Source: Blastocystis sp. Blastoise (taxonomy: Eukaryota > Sar > Bigyra > Opalinata > Blastocystidae). Taken from it: a stretch of 64,000 bases of DNA. The stretch spans positions 186,001-250,000 of the forward strand of contig JBBPEB010000021.1 of the NCBI GenBank assembly GCA_039096225.1, read 5' to 3'. Of this stretch, positions 36,088-49,936 are shown piece by piece. Position numbers and translations under genes: made by a program. The notes below the pieces were generated by a model, which searched no databases, was not told the origin of the DNA, and saw only the letters and a list, made by a program, of their open reading frames with translations. Within the stretch, counting starts at the first letter, position 1. The number at the start of each line of letters is the position of its first letter.

Positions 36088-36363
36088 TCACATTTTGAGA
36101 AATACTATTTTAATTTTGACGAAAACAAAGCCATGATAGATCAATCTTATCACATATATAATAATAATAGAAATAGCTATCATAAAAGTAATCAATTCAT
36201 ATGAATCTATATATATATCAAAAAGGGAGATAGCACAAAGTAAGTAAAAAATCATGCCAACATATGAGTCCCTTTTTGTGGCGCTCAGACTAAGAGTAGT
36301 CATGAAAAATATATATAAAACAGTAAAAAGAGCCTTATTATAGCATATATTAATATCTGACAT
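36088..36363 (-). CDS. Small multi-pass membrane protein
   Basis: 91 aa starting MSDINICYNKALFTVLYIFF. Three hydrophobic segments are separated by polar loops (SATKRDSYVG and DSYELITF), with a basic C-terminus. No low-complexity repeats, so it is likelier to be real than other ORFs of this size nearby. Not recognised. It sits among the micropeptide genes. Confidence 0.4.
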   Translation of the reverse strand: MSDINICYNKALFTVLYIFFMTTLSLSATKRDSYVGMIFYLLCAISLFDIYIDSYELITFMIAISIIIIYVIRLIYHGFVFVKIKIVFLKM

Positions 36364-37794
36364 TGACGAATCATTTTTTAATAATTGTTTTCATTCTTAG
36401 ATAATCGATTTAGGCATTTTAATTAACATAAGAAATCAGTACAGTTACCATTTATGAAGGATTCCACTTTAGAGCATCATGAGTTGTTTTGAAATAACTT
36501 CGCTATATGATTTTTCAGTTGGCATTTATTTAAAGAAGAATAAATAATGATTGTAATCACATGAATTCATTAGATTCTATCCATAAATGTCTTTCATCAA
36601 GTAAACACATGTTCCTAATTACAAAAAATATATTATTATGAATAAATAAATAAAAAAAGAATTCAAAAAGAAATTAGATAAATTGAAAATAATTTTTCTA
36701 ATAAAATTTCTCTGAATCATCGTTTTTGAGGTTTTTATATATATACTTTACTTCTTTTATTCATTTTATAATATTAAAGAATTCTTGACTCTTCCAATAT
36801 GATACAAGAGAGTTCTAATGTGTTTTTAATTAATTATATGAAAATAATAATCTACAAATTGATTTACAAAACTGTCTAGTTAGATGAAAACGCACTTTTT
36901 AATAGGCGCAAAGCAAATTCATAAAATTACTATGCACGAGAATACTTTTAAAGAACATTAAAGAGAATTACTTCGAAAACAAGTATCTACAACAACAACA
37001 AATATCAGAAAACGTATATTGACAACTAGTTATACTCTTTAGATATTTAATTTCATTTTTATATTGAAAGTTGTCTATTGAAAGTCTTTTCAATTCTATT
37101 TTTTTCTACTCATTATTCTAATGATTCATGTATAACAATAATATAGTTATTCATCACATAACCAGTTCAACGACAGTCTCATATTTTATGCAATATTAAA
37201 ATAAAACTCCAGCTACAGTCTTACAAATCTATTAGCAATATACCCAAAGTGTTGATATATAAAACAACTCAATTACAAACAGGAATAGTAAAAAGAAACA
37301 TTATAAGAATAAATGATCCTGCTGATAACACTAATGCTCTTCAAAACACATTGAAAGTCATGTATACATATAATAACTAGAAAAGAAAGAAAGAAGAAAG
37401 AGAATGAATTCATGGAGTCTTTCTTTGCTTGTTCTTTTTAGATTCCAAATATAGCCTACACAACAGAGATAATTGACTTATCAATATCAATACATAAGAA
37501 GAAGAACTTTGTGTTGTCTTTTAATCCACAATCAATCACTAATTATATATTTTTTTGGTTTTCTGTACATTGATGTCATGATATATCGATCTTCACAATC
37601 CATAGAAATACCTCAAATATCCAGATTACTAACAAGAAGCATCAATAAATTTTGAAATACGTTTATTCACTATATCGATTCTTTAGTGAATCTCTCTTTT
37701 TAGTACACTATTAAATATTATTATATTTTTATATTTTGTATAATTATTTATTTAATTAAAAGTTTTACTTGTTTTAATAAAATTAAATTTTAGA
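36364..37794. other. Intergenic region upstream of micropeptide copy 2
   Basis: 1.4 kb without a supported gene. The last ~45 bp (TTATTTAATTAAAAGTTTTA onward, to TTTTAGA before the ATG) are nearly identical to the sequence upstream of copy 3, and end in what could be a 3' splice site, so a short non-coding 5' exon is possible. Confidence 0.4.
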
Positions 37795-37893
37795 ATGGAT
37801 GATAATACTGTATTATACATTGTTGGCGTTGTTTGTGTTGTAATTGGTACTGTTCTCTCTGAAGTTGGTGGATGCGTTGGCAAGAAGAAGTAA
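37795..37893 (+). CDS. 32-aa membrane micropeptide, family copy 2
   Basis: Starts MDDNTVLYIVGVVCVVIGTV, continues LSEVGGCVGKKK, then stop. An acidic N-terminus, one hydrophobic helix and a triple-Lys end are all visible. Copy 3 at 39037 encodes exactly the same peptide with two nucleotide differences, both synonymous (TTA/TTG Leu and TGT/TGC Cys), which is good evidence for protein-level constraint. Homology extends about 50 bp upstream and, after a gap, into the 3' flank (ATTTATCAATTGCTT...). Confidence 0.7.
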   Translation: MDDNTVLYIVGVVCVVIGTVLSEVGGCVGKKK

Positions 37894-39036
37894 TTCGAGT
37901 TTCTTAAGATACATTTAGTTCGTGGTTCATTAATCTAAACTATGAATTTATTTCTAGAATATTTTGTTTTTTATTAGCTAATTTATCAATTGCTTCTTAT
38001 GATTTACTTATTTTGTTTTGTTTTGATTATTTTATATAAAAACGATTACTTTATCATGTAGAAACATTGAATTATATACATTTAAGAAGACTATTCTTTT
38101 TAAAATTCAAATTGGAATACATATAAAAAAGGTTTGAGAAATGTGTAATTCATAGAGATATTATAATCAAAGTATAAGAATTTGTTTTTCAAACACTACA
38201 AAAGAATATAACATAGTAAATTTACAAAAGAATTCATTGTAGTGCATTATTATATAACAATATACACATTAGCCAGAAGGATAAGTGATACTATTATAGT
38301 TGAGAATAAGTTCCTTTTTATGAATCTTTATATAACACATTTCCAAAGAGTAAATTCATACCAAAACTTATATTTAAAATATGTTGCATAACAATAAGTG
38401 AATACAAAACAATTAACTAATGAGCAACGAAGTGATGATAGAAGAATTGATTAAAAACGTGTATGCTATTGAATAGAAAAGTTCCACTCAATTCAGTGTT
38501 GCTCTCTCATCAGTATAAGTTCTAATAGATGCTTCAGTGCTTATAAAGAAAAGTAAGGAAGATAAAGTATGGTTCTAAATGGATATTGAGTGAGTCCGAA
38601 GTTCTAATTCACATAAATTATGTTTTCCTTTCTATTTTGTCATGCATTCATTCTTTAGATGAATGAAATTAGTTTCAAATTTGCTTTGACATACATAAGA
38701 AAGAACAACTCAATTTCTATGAGTCTATATTTTGTTGATTCTACAAAATTCCCTTTTGAATCACTAAAAGTATGTATTGACTAAGTATTCACACCTAAAG
38801 ACGAGATAAACGTTAGGATATATCATAGTAGTTTGCAAGAGTCTATAAACAATAGAAACCGTCTTTAGTAAAAACTTATACCTGAAACAGAGGGATGAAG
38901 AATCTTTCGCTAAAAAAATCTTTTTTTAGTAAAATGAAAATGTTTTTAGTAATAATTATGTTTTGATTATGTTTTTATCCATAAATTATTTATTTAATTA
39001 AAAGTTTTACTTGTTTTAATAAAATTAGATTTTAGA
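37894..39036. other. Spacer between duplicated micropeptide genes
   Basis: 1.14 kb between the tandem copies. The first ~140 bp include 3'-flank sequence shared with copy 3, and the last ~45 bp match the upstream flank of copy 2. The middle is unique and AT-rich, with no gene seen. Confidence 0.45.
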
Positions 39037-39135
39037 ATGGATGATAATACTGTATTGTACATTGTTGGCGTTGTTTGCGTTGTAATTGGTACTGTTCTCT
39101 CTGAAGTTGGTGGATGCGTTGGCAAGAAGAAGTAA
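39037..39135 (+). CDS. 32-aa membrane micropeptide, family copy 3
   Basis: Identical in protein sequence to copy 2, 1,242 bp downstream of it in the same orientation. It differs by two silent changes. It is followed by the same TAATTCGAGTT motif after the stop codon. The tandem arrangement indicates a recent duplication of promoter, coding region and part of the 3' flank. Confidence 0.7.
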   Translation: MDDNTVLYIVGVVCVVIGTVLSEVGGCVGKKK

Positions 39136-39694
39136 TTCGAGTTCAGCATATTATAATACTGCGCTGAATCAAAATATAAATACAAATATATAAATATATA
39201 TATTAATGCAATATTTTATTTGAATAATTATATTATTTCCTTTTCCAATTTATCAATTGCTTTCTTATGATTAATTTATTTTGTTTTGTTCAAATAGTCT
39301 ATATATGTTTGATAATAAAATGTGTGAATGATATATAAATGATGATTGATTTATAAAAATGAGTGGATTCGTAAAATAAAGCTTCATTGATCCATATTTC
39401 AAATCATATGAGAATGTATAGTTGAACATTTAAAAGTGAATGGATTATATAATGAGTAAAGAAGTGATTACTAACAAGTTAGAGTACATGATTCAGTGAA
39501 TTAGTTATCATTAAGAAGCTTTTTATAACAAAACAAAGGATAATATTTTATAAGCTAGGAAAGCAAATAATATAGCAACAAAAAATCAAAACCAGAGAGT
39601 AGAATATTGATGAATAAAAAGAAATAATCTGAATAAATCAAATTAATTATATAAATTATATTTATTTCTATTCAAAATCTAAAAATAAAATGAT

Positions 39695-40114
39695 TTATAC
39701 TAATTTGAGTATAGAGTCTTTATATATATGCTTATATTGAGTATCAATTATGCCATTTACAATATCATTATATTTTGATTTTATAGGAACAACAGAATAA
39801 TAAGAATATTTATTATGTATATTTCTATTTAGGAATAAATTATTTCGATATAAAAACTCCAAACGACCGTGTTTTTTCCGATACTATATGTATATATATG
39901 TATATATATGTATATATGTATATATACATTTTTGGACCTTTTTGCAGTATATCGTTTTGTCACATAATCATTTATCTATATATAGTTATATATAGTTATA
40001 TATAGTGATATATAGTTATATATAGTTATATACTGTCGAAAGACGTTGATAGATTTCTTTTGCCATATGTTTGCAAACCTACATATATATGGTAATAATA
40101 ATAATAAAAATAAT

Positions 40115-40156
<42 letters not shown>

Positions 40157-40238
40157 TTTTTGTCATAGTATTTTCGACGAATAATTCCAGTCCCATGTCC
40201 ATGCTGCGATCGCTCGAATAGTCCATCTATATATATAT

Positions 40239-40335
<97 letters not shown>

Positions 40336-40594
40336 ATATACATAAGGATCTCTTTTTTCTCCTATAAAACCGCGGCAATTGGCACTTCCGCAGTAACATA
40401 CATTATCTTCCTATATATATACATTATTATTATAAGAAATATGTAAATATTTATATAATAAGTATAATAATAATAATAAGTATATATACATCAGTATAAC
40501 GTTCAAATTGATAGTCAAAAGTCAATTCCTCCCCGCGGTGAATTGCTCTTCTTGAAAATATACCTATATAATCAAACTTATATATTATTATTAT

Positions 40595-40657
<63 letters not shown>

Positions 40658-40832
40658 TAATAATATATACCTATGCAAACTTCTCCGTTAACATTCCACT
40701 TTTGTGTTTCACAATTAGGGTCACAACTGTGATTTATGTACCTATATAATAGGATCATATATGTATATATATATATATTTACCTAAATAAACCTCCTTTA
40801 TAAGTAGCATCAATCATCTATATATATATATG

Positions 40833-40864
<32 letters not shown>

Positions 40865-42010
40865 CTTCTCCTCCTCCAAGAGCCATTAAATAAACATGTC
40901 TATTCTTACGCTTCTATATATATATATATTATATATATATCAATTATATATATATACTTCAATTCTTTCTTTCATATCTTCAACATTAATTACTTCTCCA
41001 GTATATCTATATAAATAAGAAATAACCACAAGAATATAATAGAAGGCATTTATATATATATAAAATTCAAAATTTTAAGTATAATAATATAATAATAAAC
41101 ATAATAATAATATATATATATATATACTCTCCAATGAATGTATTTTTCGGTATATATTCAGCGGCCAATAGACCCCATCCCTTGTGGGGAAACTCTTTTA
41201 AGTATACACTCTGGTATCTATATATATATATATATAATCATAATAAATATAATATATTTTATGAAACATAAAAACACAAACAATATTATAGCATACAATA
41301 ATAAACGTAATATAATAAACATAATATATATAATATCCTATAATATAATAAACATAATAGATATAATATCCTATAATATAATAAACATAATAGATATACT
41401 TCTTAGTAGAGAACATTCTATTCGTACATCGTTTGCCGTTAGGACAATACAGGGGGTTACACTCCACAAAAATCTCTCGATTTAAACAGTGTTCCCCACA
41501 GGGGATCTTATCCCCACCTTTGGAACACATACATATATCAACCGTTGACTAGAATAATAATAATAATAATAATAATAAAAATAAAAAAATAATAATAATA
41601 ATAAAATAAAAAATAATAATAATAATAAGTATATAAAATATATTTAATTATACATAAAAAAATAAATGATAATACTATATATATATATACAGCTGTATCG
41701 TGTTTCCTTTCTCTATGTATATATATATTATTATCAATTAGTTCAAATTCATTCATCGCTGTATATTTATCTCTTATAATACCATTATTATAACGTTCAC
41801 CATTCTTGAGTTTTGATTGGCTATCTTCGCTAACATCCATAGGTGTAATTGTAATTGTGTCTATTTGTGTGTCTATATCTTTAGGGGATATTGAGGGAAT
41901 TGGAGATGTATTCACGGTTATGCACGTGGAACACTGCAATTTCTTCAATTTAATTGGCTGAGTAACTGAAGCATCATCTGAAGATTTCCTTAATGAATTA
42001 TCATTATTAC

Positions 42011-42075
<65 letters not shown>

Positions 42076-44008
42076 GTTGTTGTAGTAGACTTAATAATAC
42101 CAGTAATAGGAGTAATATTATTATTTATTATAGTATCATTATTAGTAGTAACAACGGTAGTAATGCTATTATTACTATTAATATCTGTATTATTACTATT
42201 AATATCAATAGTTTTATTAATAATAATATTATTATTAGTAGTAATATTATTATTATCAGTTGTAATAACATTATTATTATCAGTTGTAATAACATTATTA
42301 TTATCAGTTGTAATAACATTATTATTATCAGTTGTAATACCATTATTATTATTAGTAGTAATAGCATTATTATTATCAGTAGTAATAAGAGGAGAAGGAG
42401 GAGGAGGAGGAGTACCATTATCGATAGTAAATAAATCTTCTTCCTCCTGATCATTCGACAAGGAAGACAAAGATACAGATATTATATTATTATTATTATC
42501 TTTATGATTCTCTTTATTATCTTTAATATTATCATTATTACCTTTATGATTCTCTTTATTATCTTTAATATTATCATTATTACCTTTATTATCTTTAATA
42601 TTATTATTATTCTCTTTAACATCCTTTTCACAATTGACACCTTCTTCATTTTCTGTTTTCTCATTCCCGTGGTTATTTTCATTATTTGATAGAGAGGGTA
42701 TAGGTGATGTTAATGTACATTTCATTCGATTTCTTATTAATTGTTGACGTATGTAATTAATATCTAACTCATCTTCTTCTCCTAAAAAGCCTTTTATAAA
42801 CTTATATGCATGTGCATGCATATTCCGATTTATGAATGAATCGGGAGATTCTGAAAATGAATATTTTTTTAATGCATTTTCAATCGATTTTTCAGTTGTA
42901 AATAAAGAACACGTTGAATCATTTTTATCCAATAGTATAGATTGAATATTTTCTTGTTTATTTATATCTTTAAGTTTTGATTGAAATTCTGATTTATTCA
43001 TAGAAGAGATAGAATTCTTTTTATTCTTTGGTGTTTTCGATCCTTCTTTCCGATTCGAATTCGAATTCGAATTCGAATTTGATGAGTTTCTAGACTTCAC
43101 AGAAGTCTGTGATTTGTTTTCTTGTTTCTTTGTTTTTGACTTTTGTGATTGTATATTATCATCTAACGATATATCATCATCATCTAACGATATATCACTA
43201 TCATCACTATCATTATCATTCAAAGATGAAAAATCAACATCATCACTGTCATCATCATCTATAACATAACGACTTCTTTTACTCACTTTAGACTTCTTTG
43301 AAGAAGATATAGATCTAGAAGATTTGATGGACTCACGTTCATCTTTTTCTTGTTTTATTACTAACACCGGTTTTTGAGTTTTTGAAGTCGTTGCATTATG
43401 ATTATCAAATGTATTTTTTGTATTACTCTTTTCATTTATTTTATTGTCAGAAACAGTAGACGAATCTTCCTTTTTGACTTTTGATAAATCAGACTTTGTC
43501 TTAACTGATGCTATAATACTTTTTTCATGATCATTAACAGATCTATCTTTACCGCTGTTTCGTCGTTTTAATGGCGACAATGATGAATCTTTACGCTTTA
43601 ATGTTTGTGAAGGCATTATTGATTCGGCTTTACTTGATATATCTTTGGAAGAACGAACAATGGAGATTTTATTATTGTTTTCCTGATTGTTTTGTAATTT
43701 ATTTTGGTTCATCTCACGTTGTCTTATCTTATCAATTTTCTCAGAGGTTTTGGAGAATGAAGAACTAATAAAAACGATAAAAATAAGAGAATTAATCATA
43801 CTTTTCACGATATCCATAAGAATAAGGCATTCTATAAGGAGCAGAAACAAAGTTAAGTCTAGGGAAAGATAGTTCATCCTTTCTATTAAGAGCTGCTTTC
43901 GTTGAACGCTCCGTGATTGTCCGGCACAGAACGAAATCCTATGGAATTATGTAGTTTTGATAATTTACAATTCAATACTGATTGTGACGATATGGAAAAC
44001 TTCTCCAT
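39695..44008 (-). CDS. SET2/SETD2-type histone H3K36 methyltransferase (AWS-SET-postSET)
   Basis: Multi-exon gene starting [10 protein letters not shown] at 44008 (first intron 43978-43935). A long exon (about 43775-41700) encodes a disordered Asn/Ser/Lys/Asp region with tandem repeats. Then comes the AWS domain ([33 protein letters not shown]). The SET domain follows ([30 protein letters not shown], catalytic [30 protein letters not shown]), then the post-[16 protein letters not shown]. At least three further exons run to [14 protein letters not shown]-postSET order with the FDYQFERY and CGSxNCRG motifs points to Set2/SETD2, which methylates H3K36 behind RNA polymerase II. I see no clear SRI or WW domain. 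Divergent from NAE1 with 238 bp between starts. Confidence 0.9.
40229..40340 (-). repeat. Intronic trinucleotide repeat in the SET gene
   Basis: About 28 AAT units on the plus strand, switching to ATT near 40310. On the coding (minus) strand most of the tract reads ATT. A second intron of the same gene (41310-41400) holds 2.5 copies of a 36-bp unit. Confidence 0.9.
42000..42640 (-). repeat. Coding repeats in the SET gene
   Basis: Within the long exon, a poly-Asn run (about 42007-42075), an 8-residue repeat ITTDNNNV (about 42240-42400) and a 14-residue repeat containing [11 protein letters not shown] (about 42490-42610) are encoded by tandem DNA repeats in frame. This region is presumably disordered and length-variable. 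Confidence 0.85.
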
Positions 44009-44246
44009 ACTCTAGAAAACAAAGAAATGAATTAAAAAAGGAAAATCATTTTTTAATAGGTATAAAGTTGTTATTCTCGTGATTATTTCAATTCAAAAAT
44101 TTTTTCATTTTCAGTTTTTAACAATAAAATTTCGGGAAAATTTTGGAGGAAAAAATAAAAGAGTTTCTGAAATAGTATTCAGCTAGAATAATTAATCTGT
44201 TTTATCGACTTTAGCATCTATATTTGATATACTCTTATTGCTATAG

Positions 44247-46673
44247 ATGAGTAGTACAAACGAACGGTATGATCGACAAATTCGTTTGTGGGGATTACAT
44301 GGACAAGTATGTTTTTTTTTGATATATTTTAACTAAGTACTCTAGCTATTAATTGAGAAAACTTGCGTTTGTGTCGTTGGATCTGATTCTGTTGCTTCAG
44401 AAATCATAAAAAACTTGGTTCTAGTTGGAATTCGTAAGTTTTTTCATGATTTTAAGATTATTTATATTAGATTCGATATATATAATTGATGACTTACTTG
44501 TGACACAAAAAGACATAGAAAATAACTTTTTTATTTCAGCTGATTCGATTGGAAAAGAACGTGCAACAGTAAATGATGATTTATTCATATGCATATTCAA
44601 ACTACTAATTTAGATTATTGCAGAAAATCTTCAAAAATTAAATTCAAATTCACATATTACAGTGATTAAACAAAATATCCATGAATTTCTTACTCATTAT
44701 TCAAAATCGAATTCTTCATATGATTTTGTATATATAGTTTGTTTATTTAATGCTATATATATATAGATAGTTATAAATAAATTATTTCCTTCTTCTTCTG
44801 ATTCTAATATTCTTGATTCATTTGAAAAAGATAATTATATATATACATATTCAATAGGATTATGGGGAAGTATTAGTTGCCATATATTAGGTATATATAT
44901 GTATTTTTCTCTTTATTTATTTATTTAAATTATTAATATTATGGTTTTTTAAAGTAAATTTATTAGTTTTCTTCACAATATTTTATTGTATATATATTTT
45001 TAATTATTTTTTACTATATTTTTAATTATATATATGTAGATTATATAATATTAAAGAAGCAAGATGAGAATGACTTACTTAAAGAGTTTAATATATATAA
45101 CTTTATTCAATATCCTTTCTCAAAATGGATTGAGTCAATAAATACATATAGATATGATAATATCAAATTAAATGAAACAAAAACAATTCCATATCTATAT
45201 ATATTAAATCATATATATAAAAAACATATTATATATAAAAAAATAATACATATATCAAATAATATTTTTTTTCTCTATATATACAATTATCATTATATGA
45301 ATTAATTTTGGTTTTATAAATTTTTAAATTCATTCTATATATAGATATATAATGAAATAATGAAAGATACAAATGGTCAATTTACTTCTATAACATCAGA
45401 AACAAGGTTATTTATTGAAGAAAAACTGAAAGAAATGAATATTAAGACAGAATCAGCATTATATTCAGAAATCATGGAACACATAAATTATTTGAATTCC
45501 CCACGATTATCGGACCTATTCATACTTTTTAACAATCCTAAATGTGCCATATCAAAAGAGTCCTCTTACTCTGAAGAAAACGCTCTTTGGATGGTTATTG
45601 TTGCACTCAAACGATTTTATACAATTTTTAGTATATATATAATTTAATTTTTTTTATTTAATATAATAATATATAATAATATATAATATAATATATAATA
45701 ATATATAATATATGTATATTATATACTATACTATATACAGAGAGGCTTCCTTATTCTCCTTCTCTTCCCTTGATGACTATATCTCCATCTCTATATACTG
45801 AACTACTACTACTAGTGCAAGAACAAGTATATAATAATAAGAATAATTTATTATTAGTATTAGTATTCTTTTAACTCTATTTATCTACAGAATAAAGTAG
45901 ACTTAACGTTTTTACTCTTCTCTTTTTAATTACAAGAATTTTTTTTGATTATATATTTATATATAGTCATCTAAAGATAAACAATTCATCATGAATTACT
46001 TAATAACAATATTCCCCAAAATATATGATTTTATTGATGATACCTTATTAGACATGATTTTATTTCATCCTTATTTATTGTGTTTTTATACAAACCAATC
46101 AGAAGAAGATAATGAATATTATACAACGGATTCTGAACTCACAGATGATAACAATACTGAACAATTCATTTCGCCAGTAAGAATTTATTGTTTACTTAAA
46201 GCTTATTCTATATTTGAATCCACCTATCATTATCTGTTTTGTATATATATAATAATTATCACATAGTATAACAAAATCTTTTTCCTGTTAATACTACTTT
46301 ATTATGATAATTACAATTATAATTATAATAATTATTATTATAATTATTATAATAAATATAATAATAAACATAATAATAATAACACTATTATTCTATAGCT
46401 TATCAATCTACAAAGGACGATGAAAATAAGTTTATTGAACTGTATAAAGAACAACTGCATGATTTTTCTCTTCTATATACAGAAACAGATATAAAGATAA
46501 TCAATGAAATAAAGAGATATTCAAACACAGAATTAAATATGACATCTTCTATCCTTGGAGGGATTATCTCCGAAGAAATTATTAAGGTTATTTCGAAGAC
46601 ATATATTCCAGTAAAAGGCACAGTTGTCTGGAATGGACTTCAGAGTAAAATAGAAACTATTCACACACCCTAA
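44247..46673 (+). CDS. NAE1: NEDD8-activating enzyme E1 regulatory subunit (NAE1/ULA1/AXR1)
   Basis: Multi-exon gene starting MSSTNERYDRQIRLWGLHGQ, the hallmark opening of ubiquitin-like E1 regulatory subunits. A Rossmann fold follows (KTCVCVVGSDSVASEIIKNL, SIYIIDDLLVTQKDIENNFF, SIGKERAT) without a catalytic cysteine domain. After a divergent, shortened middle (IEEKLKEMNIKTESALYSE) the C-terminus ends LGGIISEEIIKVISKTYIPV then VVWNGLQSK, the conserved end of this subunit. It pairs with UBA3 to activate NEDD8 for cullin modification. Several middle exons are ambiguous because introns and coding DNA are both extremely AT-rich. Compact relative to the human protein. Confidence 0.88.
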
Positions 46674-47095
46674 ACGTTGTCATAAAAATGAATTCACGAG
46701 AAAAAATGTTCGTTTTCGTTCTTTTGTTACACAAATCTTATGTAAGTCTTATACAACAAATCTGCAAAGTGTTTTAGAATAGTTATTTACACTAATAATC
46801 TCATTTTTCAACAAAAAAACACTGATTGATAATTTTTAGCATTTGAAATGATGAAAGTAAAATAAGGGCATGGAGTACATAAGAAAATATTTGGAAACGA
46901 TAAAAAACAAATCGTAATAACAACCAATGAAGAAAATAATCCATTTCTTTAAGAAATAAAAAAAATTATCAAAATTGTCTAAATGAATATGAAATCCCCA
47001 TGGGAATTTCAAAAACCATTTTTTAGAAAAAAATTAAAACAATTATCATTCTATTTTATATTTCTAATTCATTCTTTTTATTAGTAAAAGTCAAA
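46674..47095. other. Intergenic region upstream of CCT eta
   Basis: 422 bp between two plus-strand genes. It contains ATCCCCATGGGAAT, a CCRYGG-family palindrome, about 100 bp before the CCT start codon. No gene seen. Confidence 0.45.
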
Positions 47096-48656
47096 ATGAG
47101 TTATATGATGGTAAATTCATTCTTCATGTGATGACAATATAGTTCCATATATATAGCAACCTCAAATTATTTTATTAAAAGATGGTACTGATACAAGTCA
47201 AGGTCGTGGCCAACTTATTAGTAATATAAATGCTTGCCAAGCTGTAGCTGATGCTATTCGTACTACATTAGGACCTAGAGGTTTAGATAAGTTAGTTCAT
47301 GATGGTAAAACTGCCACTATTTCTAACGATGGTGCTCAAATTATGAAGTTATTAGATATTGTTCATCCTGCTGCTAAGACTCTTGTTGATATAGCTAAGT
47401 CTCAAGATGATGAAGTAGGTGATGGTACTACAACTGTTGTTTTACTTGCTGGTGAGTTATTAAAGAGTGCTAAAGAATTTGTTAATGATGGAATGCAATC
47501 TCAAATCATTATAAAAGGTTATAGAAGAGCTTTAAATAAGTCAATTGAAGTTTTAAAGTCAGTTGCGATTCATATTGGTGATGATGAAAAATTACGTCGT
47601 AATATGTTAGAAAAAGTTGCAGGAACTGCTTTAAATAGTAAATTAATTCGTTCTCATAAAGATTTCTTTTCTCCAATGATTGTTGATTCTGTATTATCTT
47701 TAAAGAATGATTTAGATTTAAATTTAATTGGTATAAAGAAGGTTAGTGGTGGCTCTATTACAGATAGTCAATTAATTAATGGTGTTGCGTTTGAAAAGAC
47801 ATTTTCATATGCTGGTTTTGAACAACAACCTAAAGCATTTACAAATCCTTCTATTTTATTATTAAATGTAGAATTAGAATTAAAGAGTGAAAAAGAAAAT
47901 GCTGAAGTATATTTTATTATTATTATTATTATTTTTTTATTATTTTATTGTTATTTCTTATTACAGAATATTTATCATAATAATAATAATAATAATAATA
48001 TATATATTAATATTGTTATTAATCATAATCATAATCATAATCATATATTTATCTTCTATCCTATATATATATATGTATATATATGTATATATATAGATTC
48101 GTATAGACCCTAGTCAATATCAGAGTATAGTAGATGCAGAATGGACTATTATTTATAATAAATTAGAAGCATGTGTTAAGACAGGTGCTTCTATTGTACT
48201 TTCTCGCCTTCCTATTGGTGATTTAGCTACACAATATTTTGCAGATCGTAATATATTCTGTGCTGGTCGTTTAAGTGATGCTGATATAAAACGTGTTGAA
48301 AAAGCTACTGGTGCTAAGATTCAAAGTACGGTTTATAATTTAGATAAAGATATTCTTGGTTTTTGTGGTAAATTTGAAGAAATTCAAGTCGGTAGTAAAC
48401 GTTATGAAACGTTTACCAATTGTCAACATGCTGAAACGGCTACTTTTATTCTTCGTGGAGGTGCAGAACAATTCTTAGCTGAAGCTGAACGATCTATTCA
48501 CGGTATATATTATTATTATTATGGTTATTATTATATTTTATATGTTTATTTTGTTTATTATTATATTTTATATGTTTATTTTGTTTTTTATGCTTATTGT
48601 TCTTGTTCTTCTTGTTCTTCTTATTATTATTATGTTTATTATTATTATTCTTCTCC

Positions 48657-48689
<33 letters not shown>

Positions 48690-49169
48690 TTAATATGTTT
48701 ATTATTCTTATTATATAATAGATTCCTTAATGGTTACTAAGAGATGTATAAATAATAATGATATCGTTGGAGGAGGTGGCGCCATTGAAATGGCGGTATC
48801 TACAGCTCTTAAACAGTATATATATATTATATATATTCATTATTATTATATTTATTATTATTATATTTATAATACTAATATTATATATATTTCTATAGAT
48901 ATTCATTATCTATAACAGGTAAGTTACAAACAGTTGTACAAGCATTTGCTACTTCTCTTGAAGTCATTCCCCGCCAATTATCTGAAAACGCTGGTTTTAA
49001 TGGAATTGAAATTATGAATTTATTAAGAAATAAACATGCTCAAGAAGTATATTATTATTATTATAGTATTGTTATTATGTATAATATATATTATTATGTA
49101 TAGTATTATGTATATTATTATTATAGTTATTATTATATATTATTATCATTCTTCTTCTTCTTCTTCTTC

Positions 49170-49210
<41 letters not shown>

Positions 49211-49645
49211 ATTATTATTATAAATATAATAAACTTAATAATAATAATAATAATATATATATAGGATGGATGTTGGTATGGTGTGGATATAGATAACGAG
49301 GGTATTTGTGATGAAATAGAAAAAGGAGTTTGGGAACCATTATTAAGTAAATTAAATAGTTATAGTTCTGCTTGTGAAGCTGCTTGTACTATTTTAGCCG
49401 TTGATGAAACTATTACAAATCCTAAATCAGAACAGGTATATATATATATTGTTATTATTATTATTATATATAATATATTCATTCTTCTATACTACTACCT
49501 TCTCTATATATAGGCTCAAATGGAGCAAAGAGGTCAATTACCTATGGGTAATATGGGAATGGGTGGTCCTGCAGGAGGTGCTAGTCTTAAAGGTATGGCT
49601 CAAGCTATGGGAGGGAAAGTATTAAAAGGAAGAGGTGGTAAGTAA
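47096..49645 (+). CDS. CCT7: T-complex protein 1 subunit eta (CCT7)
   Basis: The short first exon encodes MSYMM. The second begins [20 protein letters not shown], diagnostic of the eta subunit. Group II chaperonin motifs are intact: [33 protein letters not shown], the ATP-binding [26 protein letters not shown], the apical region [12 protein letters not shown], and the second ATP motif [20 protein letters not shown]. The carboxyl end is [16 protein letters not shown] with a Gly/Met-rich tail ([12 protein letters not shown]) instead of the Arg-Gly tail seen in animals. The subunit forms one of eight positions in the TRiC/CCT ring, which folds actin and tubulin with prefoldin. Introns lie mostly in the second half. 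Confidence 0.97.
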
Positions 49646-49936
49646 AATTAATTTTTATTCTATTTACTCATCTTTTTTTTTTTTAATTTAATATTTTATA
49701 GTCTTTCCATCTTTTTTGTTTAATTTATATTTATAATAATACAATATATATACATATAACTTCTCTTGGGTTGATTTATTTATTTTCTAGTTTAAACGTT
49801 GTTTTGTTATATATAATAAAAAATTCTTAAAAATAATTTAAAAACAACAAAAAAAAATATGTACTGAAATCAAGACATTATTCACATAAATTATCATATA
49901 TAATGAAAGAAAGAGTTAGATATAAAAAAAAATGTT

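Noticed and set aside
37473-37655. 60-codon plus-strand ORF upstream of micropeptide copy 2
   Set aside because: No homology between copies in this part, ordinary chance length, no supporting features.
42128-42689. Leu/Ile-rich ORFs in several frames
   Set aside because: They are shadows of the coding Asn repeats of the SET-domain gene on the minus strand.
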